From Aspidiotus rigidus (lineage: Eukaryota; Arthropoda; Insecta; Hemiptera; Diaspididae), in assembly GCA_035079385.1 (NCBI GenBank), contig JAVHKY010000028.1:7192001-7256000 (forward strand): 64,000 nucleotides of DNA, read 5' to 3'. A program made the position numbers and the translations under genes. Numbering within the stretch: position 1 is the stretch's first letter; every line of letters starts with the position of its first letter. Shown here in pieces: positions 53,286-64,000 of this stretch. Below the pieces are notes generated by a model, which did not search any database, had not been told where the DNA came from, and saw only the letters and a list, made by a program, of their open reading frames with translations.

Positions 53286-53585
53286 ATAAATTGTCTTAGA
53301 AGTATCTCATATTCAGTACAGATCAGACTTGTACACAAGTGATTCTTGAGAATCAACGGTTGAAAGCGGTTGGTGATCCGCTTGAACTTTGGTTTCGACT
53401 TACAAGTTTCTCAGCATATTTCTTCAGCTTAGCTTTAGCTTTTTTCCCTTATGATGCTTTTAAGCGCTTCGCCATCAGCTTTTTTTTCAACAAGTTGACA
53501 TTAAACTCAATTCAGTGCGAAATCAGTCGTAGAATTCAAAAATTGTCATAAAATTGAATGTAGAATGCAAAAATTACGTTATTTT
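53286..53585. other. Unassigned DNA
   Basis: The 70-codon frame at 53339-53551 has no recognisable feature. Confidence 0.35.
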
Positions 53586-54115
53586 GTCATTAATCAAGTG
53601 TTTCAAGCCCTTAAACCGCTTTGTAGTTCATTTAGAGCCTAGACATGAGCCCTCAAGTCCATATGAATATGGTTTTTATCGAGTAAAGTTACTTGGAGTC
53701 AAATGTATGCCCGGAACTTGTGCATTGAATGAACCTATTTCAGAGATCAGGAAGGCTCTGTAAAGAGCTTGATTTAGTGAGAGTTTTAAGCCCTCAGACC
53801 TGGCGTGGACAACCTTCTAGAACTAGAGGGCGACATTCCAACTGCGAAATATGTGCTGTTTGCCAATGCGGGTCGCAGGTTGCTCATGCTTACCTTGAAC
53901 AACTCTGTATAGCTCATTTAAAGCCTGTGAAATGAGCCTATAAGTGCGTACAAGTAGGTTCATGTAATAAAAGTTCAGAAGTTCAAGTCCAATACATGCC
54001 CGGAACTTGTGCAGTAGCTGACTCGATTATAATTGTCAAAAAAGACACGAACGAAGCTTGATTTAGCGAGTGTTTTAAGCCCTTTAACCACTCTGTAGCC
54101 TAATTAGAGCCCAAA
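53586..54115. repeat. Tandem repeats of a GCCCGGAACTTGTGCA unit
   Basis: ATGCCCGGAACTTGTGCA occurs at about 53706 and 53996. The phrase TTTTAAGCCCT(T/C)..ACC...CTCTGTA, followed by ATTTAGAGCC or a variant, occurs near 53605, 53785 and 54075. The units are about 185 to 290 bases long; one contains roughly 100 extra bases (53800-53900). Short frames here translate the repeat. Confidence 0.6.
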
Positions 54116-56570
54116 TTATCAGCGTTCAACATTGTAGAATTCGTTTTTGGTGGTTTATTTTAAAAATATAGTTATTGGAACGCTAGTACGAGAAAGTTAA
54201 TCCGACGATGTCTTCCCAGTGAATGTGGAAGGAACTCATTAGATATTGAGGCCAGATTACTATTATTTCAAGGACCATTGATATCGAAGTCCCAGGCTTT
54301 GCACTGTTTTCACTCTGTCCGCAGGTCCATGGTCTTGTCTCAATCGATCTCATTCCCTCAAGTTTTGAAACTGTTTTTTCAGGATATGATTTGATTTTTA
54401 ACCGTAATACAATCCTTATTGTCTTCAGGTACACAGCGTGACCGGCCCTCGATAAATCTATAGTCATCGAATTTTCGTCCTCATGTATTTCAGTGGAATA
54501 TCAATTCGCACGAGTCATCGCGTATAACTTCAATACAGGAAGACTCATATTTCCAACGTACGCTTCCATAATCGACTGTTCCATCAAATAGAACGTCAAA
54601 AATGTAATTACTCAATTAACATGCCGGTCAATTGGTGACACGAACCATGACCCGATATAGGTGGTTTATAGGAGTTTCGCTAAATATGATGAGTTTTTTC
54701 TTCCCTTTTCATAAATACGAGTAATATGATCACCGCGATATACCCGTGGATACTGGTCATCAACCCACACCAATAGCTTAGAGACGAGCGAGAAGCTCGA
54801 ATAGTTGTAGGCAGACGGCCGACGAAATCACAATATCACACGAGAAAAATATACTCAATGGAGGTCGGAACTTGATAGCAATTGAAAGAAGGACGTCAGC
54901 GAACGATTAAAAAAAATTATTCACTTATTAATAGAGAATCCGTTTCGCGAAAACGATAATAATGCCAAGGATTTCTTCAATTTTGTGTTCAACATACAAA
55001 ATTGACGACGATGGCCGTGGAAACGATACCATCTTTCGGGTACGATCATTATTGCCTTCTTCGTTCCTCGAACCGAGTACAATGTATGGTCATTTATTGT
55101 CGAATGATTATACGAGGTTTTGCTGTATAGTTTTAATAGATTTGTACTGCATATGTACGGGCGTGTATACAAATATAAAGGAGTCTGTAATAACGTGCTC
55201 ATTAAAGACTACTGGTGAACAACATAAAAGATAGGAATTGTAGATATTATTAGATAACGAGTTTTTCACATAGAGTCTTCGTTAATTGAACGCGCACAGA
55301 AGACATACTTATAATTACACCGAAATAATAAATAATACGGTTTATACAACAGGGTGAAGACGAAATCGCGACCGCGTTTTTTTTTTTTTTCGAATCAGTC
55401 GGTCGTACGCGTGTTGTCGATCCAACGGGCCTAGTGAGGAAATTCTAGTCCAGATAGTAGGTCGGGGTATGGAGGAGGTAAATAAAAGCGTCATGCTTGT
55501 GAGTGATTCGATTACAATTCGACTGTCAGTACGCATTGGTAAGGAAGACGGTTAATACGGTAAAAGGAAGAGAAATGAGGAGAAAGATTTCATGAATTTT
55601 TTTTTTCTTCTTCTCTCGTATTTTATTAATTTTTTTACAAGTTTCTTCCATTGTGTTCGCGGTTCGATGGTCTTGCCTCACTTACCTTTTTATAGATACG
55701 AATGCATTCGTCGTACCACCAGATAGGTGCATGTATGTGTAAATTTAGGCGATAATTATCGCTTCGTAATGTAGGTGAGTTCTTACTCGCCGAGTTTACT
55801 TTGATTTCCCAGATACATTTTACCTCTTGATAATTTATTGCTGTAGTAGGTATACGTTCGAATGCGATGTTCACATATCAATTATAGCAGAAAAGAAGAG
55901 TAAGATAATGCTGTAAACGATGGGCGACAGCGACGGAGGAAAAGGTAAACAGAATGAGTTGAAGCGAGCAAAGCAAAATTGAACGTGAGCTTGAAATGTA
56001 CACATCGTATGCCATGTTGTAAACTTTTGAGTTTAGTAGCTAGTATGCAGTAGTTGTATAATATCTCAATTTCTCAGCTTATACGTAGTTCCTTCTACCA
56101 GTTTTTTTGTTTTTTTGTAATGATACCGGTATTTTTTTATTTATTGCGGAAAAACAAAAACCGTTTGTTAAAATTAGACGTTTACAGATTCTTATTAACA
56201 TACTAATGTATGGTGCATCGCGTTTTCTCTATTTGAACGAAATTTATGGAGCGCTCGCTACTCGCATTTTTCTTAGTTTGGTGTTCAGGATCTCGAGAGC
56301 CGCAGCTTATTGGACTTTTTGCACTCATCTACACTCGTAATGTAATGTAGGTGGAATTTCTATGACATTGGATGAGTAAAATTGGAACAGAACTTTGAAG
56401 ATTTTGTATGACTCGATTGACACAAGTGATATGAAGGTTGTACTCTACGAGAGAGTACCGAAATATTAGAACCACATTAATCAAAGCTGCTAATTAAAAA
56501 ACCACCCTCGGAGCACGAACGAACGAAAGCGACTAATCCAACAACAACAAAGAAAGAGAAACCAAGTTGA
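54116..56570. other. Unassigned DNA
   Basis: No gene, RNA or repeat family recognised in about 2.4 kb. Small frames on both strands (54183-54467 minus, 54921-55202 minus) have no domain. A T run lies at 55379-55390. Confidence 0.4.
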
Positions 56571-56573
56571 GGA

Positions 56574-58480
56574 TCATGATTGAACCAGCGAGTCATCGAA
56601 GTGTGAATCATTCTCATAGACTAGTTCAACCAGACCATCATCAGCAGTATACGCGTTTAAGACGGTGAAGTCTTCATCATTCCGGTGACTTAAGATTTCA
56701 ATATTTTCTAAAGCCATACGTTTAAAGTATAAGTTCTCCCTGTGGAGGAGGGTACCAGACCCCTCTTTGATCCTGTGGCCACTTTCGAAGTTACCCCTCT
56801 CCCAAGCTTTTTTATGCTCATCGATTCTTATTTGGAGCTGACGGCCGGTCGTTCCTATATAAACTCCAAGGCAATCGTTGCAGGCTATGCTGTAAACACC
56901 ACTCCTCTCGGCTACAGGAATTTACAAATAAACATTTTACCGTGTTGGTATTATAATATAGCGGACGAAACCCGAAAGGACTAAGCACACCGCCCAACTT
57001 CAACGAAAATCTGCCCAAGTAAGGAAGTCTAATCCAACGTTTCCTCCTATCTAGGTGTGAATTCCTGGGGAGTGGGGAAGGAGGTGGTGGAATCGAGGCT
57101 GTTTCTGGTAAGCCTCCTACGGACCAGTCGATGTCCACCCTCACTTGATCACTCTAGACAGGTGCTTAATTGTTCCTAGTTTCTTCTGGAAAGCGTCCTG
57201 ACTCAAAGGAAAATGAGTCAGGCGATGGATCAAGCTATTGAAGGTAGCGATCTTATGTTCAGCTGGACAGAAACGCTACCCGTGGATTGTAATACCGGTC
57301 GACGTTTCTTTTCTATAAATTCCAAAGTCATGGACGCCATCTCTAACGAAAATGGACAAGTCCAAAAAATTTATTAATGAGCCACCGACTTCCAGGGTGA
57401 ATTTTATGGAAGGGTATTGACTATTTAAGTAGATGAGAAACTCACGAAGGAGTTCCACTGGTCCGATCCACGCGCAAAGTATGTCGTCCACATATCTATG
57501 CCAGTAAAAGACATGATTTAACAGCACCTGGCCTGAGGAAAATAAATCGATCTCAAATTTGGACATGAATATCTCAGATACCAGGGAGTCCGAGGGAGAA
57601 CCAATAGGGGTCCTCACCTCATCCGGGAACTCGAAAAATTTCTCTTCAAATTTGCAAAGTTGGGTGTCCAACAACTCAGAAGATCAAAGAATTCCGCCAT
57701 CTCCTCATGAGGGACACCTTATTTTACGGGCAATTCGCCCACGTGTTGGATAGTAACAGCCGTAGGGATGTGAGGAAATAATCCTACAACATCAAAGGAG
57801 CAGAAGGTCGTTTCCGGAGGAAGGTTTACGTCCTTCAACCTATCCGCCAAGGAGCCCTAGTTCTTTACTGAATACGGGGAGGTACAACCTACTCGTGATT
57901 TAAACGATCGATCTATAAATGTAGCTAATAAGTAAGTTGATGACGAGACAAACGACACGACCGGCCGAATTGGAACATCTTTCTTATGTACTTTAGGCAA
58001 TCCGTAGAAGAGGGGGGGGGGTGTACCGGGTTAGGTTCCAAAATGGCTTTCTTTGTGAGCGGACTCTTGATAATAAATTGACTTTTGTTAATGATTTTCC
58101 TCACTTCTTTTACAAACTGAGGGAAACAGAAAAGGCTATTTTCCTTGGCCCCACATTGTTTTAGCACATCATAAACACCGGAAACATAGGAGGATTTTTC
58201 CATAATTACTACAACATTGCTTTTATCTGCCTTAGTAATGATTAATCCTTTCTCCCTGACCTTCCTCTTTGAGTCTTTCATCACCTCAATACAGGTATTA
58301 CCCATATTAGGAAGGGGGTTCCGCCTACCATTTCGGCGCACTTTTTTTGGATGTTCACACCAGGTCCAATCTTAATTGTCAAGTCAGCCAACATTAGCAA
58401 GTATAGTTTGGAATATAATTTGAGATGTAACACCCCACCAGTTTTAGAAAAATAGTGAAAGGATTTTTCGCACAAATATA
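56574..58480 (-). pseudogene. Penelope-like element with RT and GIY-YIG nuclease, near full-length
   Basis: Read on the minus strand: an N-part (58341-57925) with GLIITKADKSNVVVIMEKSS, the segment normally ahead of Penelope RT; then an RT core in another frame with GSPSDSLVSEIFMSKFEI, the catalytic YVDD (57483-57494), ILCAWIGPVELL and INFLDLSIF; an in-frame TAG at 57276; continued reading FCPAEHKIATFNSLIHRL; a linker (LPYLGRFSLKLGGVL, other frame); and the nuclease with GVYSIACND...GVYIGTTGR (56905-56850), EHKKAWERG and YFKRMALENIEIL, ending at a stop at 56574. RT plus GIY-YIG endonuclease is the hallmark of endonuclease-bearing Penelope elements. Frameshifts and stops make it inactive, but it is the best copy here. 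Confidence 0.8.
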
Positions 58481-58704
58481 GTTTAAGAAATCGGGAATTT
58501 CAACACATCGGCCTAACTCTGGCATTATACTATCATTTGCTCCTAAATATTGGCCCTGGCGCAACGTGGTCAGGGAATGGAGTAATGGTAAAGTCAATTC
58601 CTAATAAGCTGAATTTTTAAATAAATGTTAACTGGATGGTCCCTATTAACATACTGGACCCCCTCCCTCATCTTATGCTGACTGATTCACAGGGGCGGTG
58701 GGAC
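58481..58704. other. Spacer between two opposed Penelope copies
   Basis: The minus-strand frame 58597-58394 (CVEIPDFLNYICAKNPFTIF) may be the N-terminal extension of the minus-strand Penelope copy. The plus-strand copy begins by about 58705. The exact breakpoints are not clear. Confidence 0.35.
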
Positions 58705-58858
58705 TTTGATCTCCTAATCTTTGTAAATTTGATGGAAAATTTTTCGACTTCTCCGAGGAAGTGGAGACTCCTACTGGTTTTCCCTTGGGCTCGCTTGTGT
58801 TCATGCCTAAATTTGAGTTCGATCTATTTTCTGCGGCCCGGTGTTTTGAAGTCATGTC

Positions 58859-59717
58859 CAGAGACCGGATTTTTCGGCGCTAAAAAATGAATAATTCATT
58901 TTCGATATTATTTGGCAAAAACAAAAAAAAAACTTGAAAATAAGGAAAAATGGAAACATTGGAAACGTGAAACATGCCTTTTATTTCTGTAAAACAGTAC
59001 TCGCGCAGTACAATTCTATAAAAAGAATTTTTTATTGTGAGAGACTAGAAGATGACTCTTCAAGTTTTGCTGAGTGAAATTATACCTTTTATCAGTTAAA
59101 ACACACTCGAACAGTGAGAAGTAACGTTCGACGTCAACAAAAGTAAGGAGGGCATACATGTAAGAGCTGAGGACGGATGGATTACAAGGAATTGTATCTG
59201 GTAGATCAGCACCATGAACCACTGCATCAGCATGGATTTTAAGCAGTGTTGAATAGCCAAGATTCTTCTCAAAAACCTTTCTAGTTTTCAATTTCAGCGT
59301 TACCCTTCATGAACCCGGGATAGCGTCATTTTTTAAGCGAGTGTCTTTAATCAGTTGAATTCGTTGGCCAAGTGAAAGACTTCTTGTCTGTAATCGTTCA
59401 ATGACGTCAGGTATGAATGCTAAATAAGACCGTATAAAACCAAGATCACGAGGTAACTGTGGGGTACTCTCGATCAATGTCTTGTGTTTTTTTGTCGCCG
59501 CAGACTTTGACGATTTGAGAAGCTTGACGAGTTCTGAAAATTTTTCGTAATGTTCCACATAGAATAGAGCGGCCGTTAACCACGGGCCCCACCTTGTAAC
59601 CGCAACGTCTGGAGGTAGGGCACAATACTTTAGGAAAATCTTCCTTACACTGCTGATTGATTTATTGACATTTGGAAAACACTCCGCCCTTTTTCGCAAA
59701 TTCTATGTACAGCATGA
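58859..59717 (-). mobile_element. hAT-type insertion inside the Penelope copy
   Basis: The insert interrupts Penelope RT between GTCATGTC (58851-58858) and CTCATGTC (59718-59725). Seven of eight bases match, which fits an 8-bp hAT target duplication. Its left end, CAGAGACCGGATTTTTCGG, resembles a hAT terminus. The right end lacks the matching inverted repeat, so that side is damaged or truncated. It carries the transposase fragment described next. Confidence 0.6.
59016..59699 (-). pseudogene. hAT-type transposase C-terminal half
   Basis: Two collinear pieces share one frame, split only by a TGA at 59307. The first (59699-59310) contains VAVTRWGPWLTAALFYVEHY, the TRWxxWLxA step common in hAT relatives, and a SLGQRIQLIKDT segment. 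The second (59291-59016) contains YALLTFVDVERYFSLFECVL and NLKSHLLVSHNK, which correspond to the C-terminal dimerisation region (ERxFS...N). The N-terminal zinc finger and first catalytic region are missing. One stop in about 228 codons suggests moderate age. Confidence 0.65.
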
Positions 59718-60189
59718 CTCATGTCTATTATTGGTACGAATACGTGGACGACGTTTTGTGTGCGTGGATCGGTCCTGCAGAACTTCTGAGTGAGTTTCTT
59801 ACATATTTAAATAGCCAACACCCTTCCATAAAATTGCCTCTGGAAGTCAGTGGCTCATTAATAAATTTCTTGGATTTGTCCGTCTCTATTATAATGATGG
59901 CGTCCATGAGTTGAGCCTTGTTAGAACATACCTCGACTCTACCCCCTCCCTCCCTAGGGATTTACACCTAGATAGTAGAAAATGTTGGACTAGACTTCCT
60001 TTCCTAGGCAAGTTTTCCTTGCAGTTGGGTCGTGTCCGTCGGCCTTCTACAATCCCAATACAGTGAAAAGTATATTTTTTGAATTAAAGGATCCCATTCC
60101 TGTGGCCAAGAAGAGTGATGTATATAGCATAGCCTCCAATGATGGCCTTGGAATCTATGTGGGGATAACTGACCGTCAGCTCCAAATTA

Positions 60190-61060
60190 GACCGTAATAA
60201 TCTGTGTTGGCGTCTCCTCTGTGGACCCATGCTCTGATGACTGATATGCCAGGAGAAAAAGGGGTATCCATGTATCCCAGTCCTTCTGTCCTTCATCGTT
60301 CCACCATGCCATCAGATTGTGGGTGGAGCGGTGTGGGCTTTTTTATCTGTGCTGATAGAAGTTAGATTCTTTAGGTGCGTCAACACGTTGTTAACGACCA
60401 AATCAAAGTTTATGTTGCTTTCATCATTGAGTGAAGCGCGCGCTTGTTGTGGTATGAGTCCTTCTGAGACCCTTGCGACCTCTCCAAATACTTTTGATGT
60501 GAAATTTCGATCTTGGTCGGTATGTAGTTCTGGAGTTACTCCTTCCACCAATGTATTTGTAACGGTTGTAGCTTCTTGATTTGGGAACGCAACTACTTCA
60601 ATTCATTTTGTAAAATAATCTCCTGTAATCAGGATAAAACGGTTCCCCCTATCTGTTTCTGGAAATGGTCGGACTTTATCCATTGCTACATGTTCACAAG
60701 GATACCCAACATTGTAAAACTTGCATCCTTGTCCGGCCTCACGTAGAGGGACCTTTACTCGCTGAACATGACACAACATCGGTACCAATCTTCTGCATCA
60801 AACCGACGAAAAGGCCTGTAGTATCGTTCTCATACCTTGGACAGCGTTCTTGTTGCACCAAGGTGCCCTCCTGATTAGTTGTCAAAAACAGCCTTCAATA
60901 CTTTCGGTACTAAGATTCTTGGAATGACTTGTTGCTGCCGAGTTTTAAGACCATTAACAGATTCCCAGATTCTGCGAAGGATCCCTTGTTCAACTTGTAG
61001 GCAATCCCAATGAGACCATTGAGTCTTACAGAAATTCACCAATTGTGGATGGTTATGAGG
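60190..61060 (-). pseudogene. Ty3/gypsy integrase fossil
   Basis: On the minus strand: QWSHWDCLQVEQGIL and a VIPRILVPKVLK stretch (about 61015-60895), then the zinc-finger region GGHLGATRTLSKV...CCVMFS, then HVAMDKVRPFPETDRGNRFI with the first Asp (about 60690-60630). DYFTK follows, with a stop where Trp is usual (60600-60603). Next are VVAFPNQEATTVTNTLVEG, ELHTDQDRNFTSKVFGEV with the second Asp (about 60525-60480), LHPQSDGMVER with the Glu (about 60330-60300), and WIPLFLLAYQSSEH. Frameshifts, the stop and small deletions make it inactive. It is a different family from the 41-49 kb element. Confidence 0.75.
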
Positions 61061-64000
61061 CTGTTATTACTATTATTAAATTTTCAGCTAGAATACTTTA
61101 CTGAGTTCCAGGAAAATAAGTGAGAAAAGGAAAACGCTGTACTCATAAAAACAGTAAATTTGACTATTTTCAAGTTTTTCAATCCGGAACCCCCTTTCAT
61201 TTTTGTTGTGGGGGAAAGAGGATGATGCTTCTGGTGGCCTCTATTTAATTTAGAGGAGATGGTTTGTTTCAAGCCAACTTATTCCGAGTATCGTCGTGTA
61301 TAAAGCAATAGACAAATACTTCGTTCGTTGCCGAACTCGGCAGGAATTCTTCATAGACGACGTGTCCTAGAGAAAAAAATCACATTCTTCAGAATTATGC
61401 TGAGGGGAAGGTCTGGAAGCCGAAAATAAATGTGAACAGATCTGAAAAGTGTCGTTGAGAATATTATTTTGCCGATAGTATCAACTCCTCAATTCAGAAT
61501 ACTCCGCATACGAATTTCCTATACAGTCCGCGTTTGAGGCTTGACTGACGGTGCGTATCGGTGCTCATGGGAGAGGATTTTTCAAAATATAGTCGCTGGT
61601 CGGCGATATCAAATTACAATACCGCCGTATACGCATTATCGAACCATAAAATGTAAATACCTCTCAATCAATAAAATAGATTTTTATCTTCTCGCCAGGT
61701 GCCGACAAAGCCGGACTCTCACTACCGTGTATCGGTGTCTGGAATGCGTCCTACGTTTGTTAATGTATTTACATAACTAATTATTGGTGTCGATTCTTTT
61801 TCGATTATTTTTTATGAAAGCCACTATAAATAGCTATATAAATACAAACATCTATAGTGACCACGTTCGATCACGAAGTTCTATATGTGTGAAAATACAA
61901 GGTATAGGAAGCTTCTTTCAGATATTTGTAGAGCGGTAATCGAGAAATGTTTCTATATCTGTTGTCGATCTCCGAACTTTCTTCCGGTGTATACGTGCAC
62001 CAGCGTCTTTGAAATTCAGATATTTTGAAATCGATTCCAAATGGTTGGCTTCTGAGCGTATGTGGTCCGAAATCGATTAACTGCGATAAAATTAAATAGC
62101 TGATTAACCTTCTAAGTTCGATCAACTAATTAGTCGCCCGGTAAGTTGAAAGAAGCCTCAATTAAATAGCCATTTTTCTTGTAATGCTATACAGCTATAC
62201 TCGATCGTCTAGGAAGGTTAGAGGTATGCCTACTCGAATCGAATTAGGCTGATTAACTTGATTTCTCGTTTTTGAAGGTCGGAGAAGCACATCTTGGAAA
62301 ATTGAAAATATGGTTTGAAAGTAGATGTTTCTATGACAGTGAGAGGACAGTTTTGTGGAGGGGCTTGAGCACTTGGAAACGTATCCCATGCGCGACTGGA
62401 CTCGCTTTTGTCGACAAGATAAACTGTACTTCACCGTATATCAAAATTCAAAGTGACTCTTTCCGGCGCGTGGCTATCTTTGGGAGAGTAAAAATGTATA
62501 CGTTCTTGGGCCATTACCAAGACAGATCGTACCTTTTCTAGCTTTTTAATATTAAGCAACGCACCTTTCTGAACTCAGACAGCTTTATTGTGAGTGTGGT
62601 TCTAGGAGTAAATCAGGTGCGATCGCGATTCAACCCCTCAATTTGCAAACAGTGACCCCACTTTCTCGACGGAGGGAACCTTTCCCTGATTCCCCCCACT
62701 GTAGAGTAGCATGAAACACGTGTACCATCTACAAATAATGAATATCTATGTCTTAGAAGCTGCAGGTCACTCTTTCTGCAGACCTGCCAGGTCTCTTGTA
62801 TCCAGCTTTGACGTTTGGAGTCTATCGACCATTATGAGTTTTCGTTTGCGGTATATTTAGTTGCTCTCTGCAACGCCTCTGTGTCAAAATTCTTAATAAA
62901 GTTCGTAGTAATATCTGTCGAAAAGGCTTTTTCTAATATTAGAACTTCTCTCGAATCGTTGATCTATTCTACCTCTTCCAAGTTCACTAGAGATGAGTCT
63001 CACTCGGGTCAAGTATTTTGTTATACCTTCGGAGCGAAATAGTTGGCTCGTTTGGATTTCGAAACTGATGGAAATTTTCATGTCTCCCATGTGGGTAGCT
63101 TATGTGATTTTGATTCGGTATGATTTTGAAAGCCCACGCAAATATTATGGAAAAAGCACACGTCACATTATATAGCCTTAATCGAGCGAGTAAAGCTCGT
63201 GCGTGGATGAGTCTCATAAAATAAAGAAATTGTACATTATAGAAACGAATGTTACAACTTTATATTTTGGGAATGATTTTATGACTCGACGTTACCCGGC
63301 CCAAAAGCTGAAAATCATTTTCCAACTGCTGATACGTCTGTGCGACAAGACGACCGACTCTTTGTAAAATGAGACCGTGAGGATTGGAAAAACGAGAAAA
63401 ACATTCCAATTATCCTTTTATTATTGTTTTTCCTTTTTTTTTGTCGCCTATAAGCCTTCCCAACAAGAACACTACGCATAGTCTTTTATCAAAAGAGAGG
63501 AGGGAAAAAAATCTTATTTCTATACGTCATGTCCTCTCCGCCTCTTCTTCTTGTTCAAAATCTTTTCTTCATTTTCGAAAACGAAAATAATTTAATTCTC
63601 GACTGCAAATTCGACGACGACGACGACGAAAAAAGTACGAGATTGAAATGGAAAAAATAGCAGATAATAAACGAATAAAAGAAAACAATAGGAAAGGTAA
63701 TAAAGGAGCTACGACGAGCGCCGATGAAGAGCTCCAGCAGATCGAAGAAATTCAATTCCCTCGTGTAAACAATGATAATGGCTTTATTTGCCTTCTACTA
63801 GACGTGTGTAGTGCGTCGTGAATGAGCGTGTGCAGCTCCATGAATGTGGAGAATATGTTCTGCCCTGTTACTACAGTCAATACGAATGTAAACGGAAGAG
63901 CAAATATTAGTTCGCTGATAATTCCACATTCTCTTCTGTATAAATATCTTACAAAGGTTCGCCGAAGTTTTCTTTCTCCATAATATCAATTTGAAAAATT
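61061..64000. other. Unassigned DNA to the window end
   Basis: No coding remnant, transposon end or RNA gene recognised. A (GAC)n stretch occurs at 63612-63628 and pyrimidine-rich DNA at 63415-63560. The section from 63300 is somewhat CpG-richer. Confidence 0.4.

Larger units (their letters stand above)
58705..60189 (+). pseudogene. Second Penelope-like copy, opposite strand, split by hAT DNA
   Basis: Plus-strand pieces: FDGKFFDFSEEVETPTGFPL and KFEFDLFSA (58720-58850); then, after an insertion, YEYVDDVLCAWIGPAELLSE (59735-59795) with the catalytic YVDD at 59741-59752; INFLDLSV; the linker FLGKFSLQLGRV (about 60000-60035); and the start of the nuclease, VYSIASNDGLGIYVGITDRQ (about 60118-60180). 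It stops abruptly at about 60189, where gypsy sequence begins. It is the same family as the minus-strand copy next to it and is inactive. Confidence 0.7.

Overview
The window looks like gene-poor, repeat-rich DNA from an animal nuclear genome, most likely an arthropod and probably an insect. The evidence is the mix of mobile elements: Ty3/gypsy and BEL/Pao LTR elements, GIY-YIG Penelope-like elements, RTE and R1-type LINEs, and P, hAT and pogo DNA transposons. There is no operon structure and the coding fragments lie in AT-rich intergenic DNA. The species cannot be named from sequence alone. I found no complete host gene, no tRNA or rRNA gene and no CRISPR array. One weak candidate host exon lies near 38.5 kb.

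Layout. 0.2-2.3 kb: a degenerate minisatellite, then three inverted-repeat elements side by side. 2.3-12.9 kb: mostly unassigned DNA with an AT-rich satellite duplicated at 9.0-9.96 kb and a small MITE at 11.7 kb. 13.0-15.9 kb: copy 1 of an unclassified poly(A)-tailed repeat (here called the GACCAAA repeat) and the tail of an R1-like LINE. 18.5-26.2 kb: a graveyard holding a Penelope tail with a target duplication, an RTE LINE tail, a P-element transposase fossil, BEL/Pao gag pieces, an inverted Penelope junction and another LINE tail. 26.6-28.0 kb: a coiled-coil ORF1-like pseudogene on the minus strand. 32.15-34.0 kb: GACCAAA repeat copy 2, with remnants of an unknown coiled-coil protein. 36.3-38.1 kb: LINE 3' tail and Penelope RT remnant.

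The centrepiece is a complete Ty3/gypsy-type retrotransposon on the minus strand at 41,275-49,262. Its two 787-bp LTRs are identical by eye. It has a 4-bp target duplication (AACC) and a single uninterrupted gag-pol frame of 1731 codons with all catalytic motifs. It also has an intact extra 217-codon ORF between pol and the 3' LTR, in the position where some relatives carry env. That protein has no visible signal or membrane segment and ends in a C-x2-C-x9-C-x2-H motif. I do not recognise it.

50.6-53.3 kb is a three-layer nest: a pogo-family deletion derivative sits inside one LTR of an internally deleted gypsy element, which sits inside a GACCAAA repeat. Repeat copy 2 at 33.7 kb supplies the unoccupied version of the site. 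56.6-61.1 kb is a mosaic of two oppositely oriented Penelope-like copies, a hAT fragment inserted in one of them, and a decayed gypsy integrase fused to its end. Apart from the 41-49 kb element, and the pogo element which may have moved with help from outside, everything recognisable appears dead.
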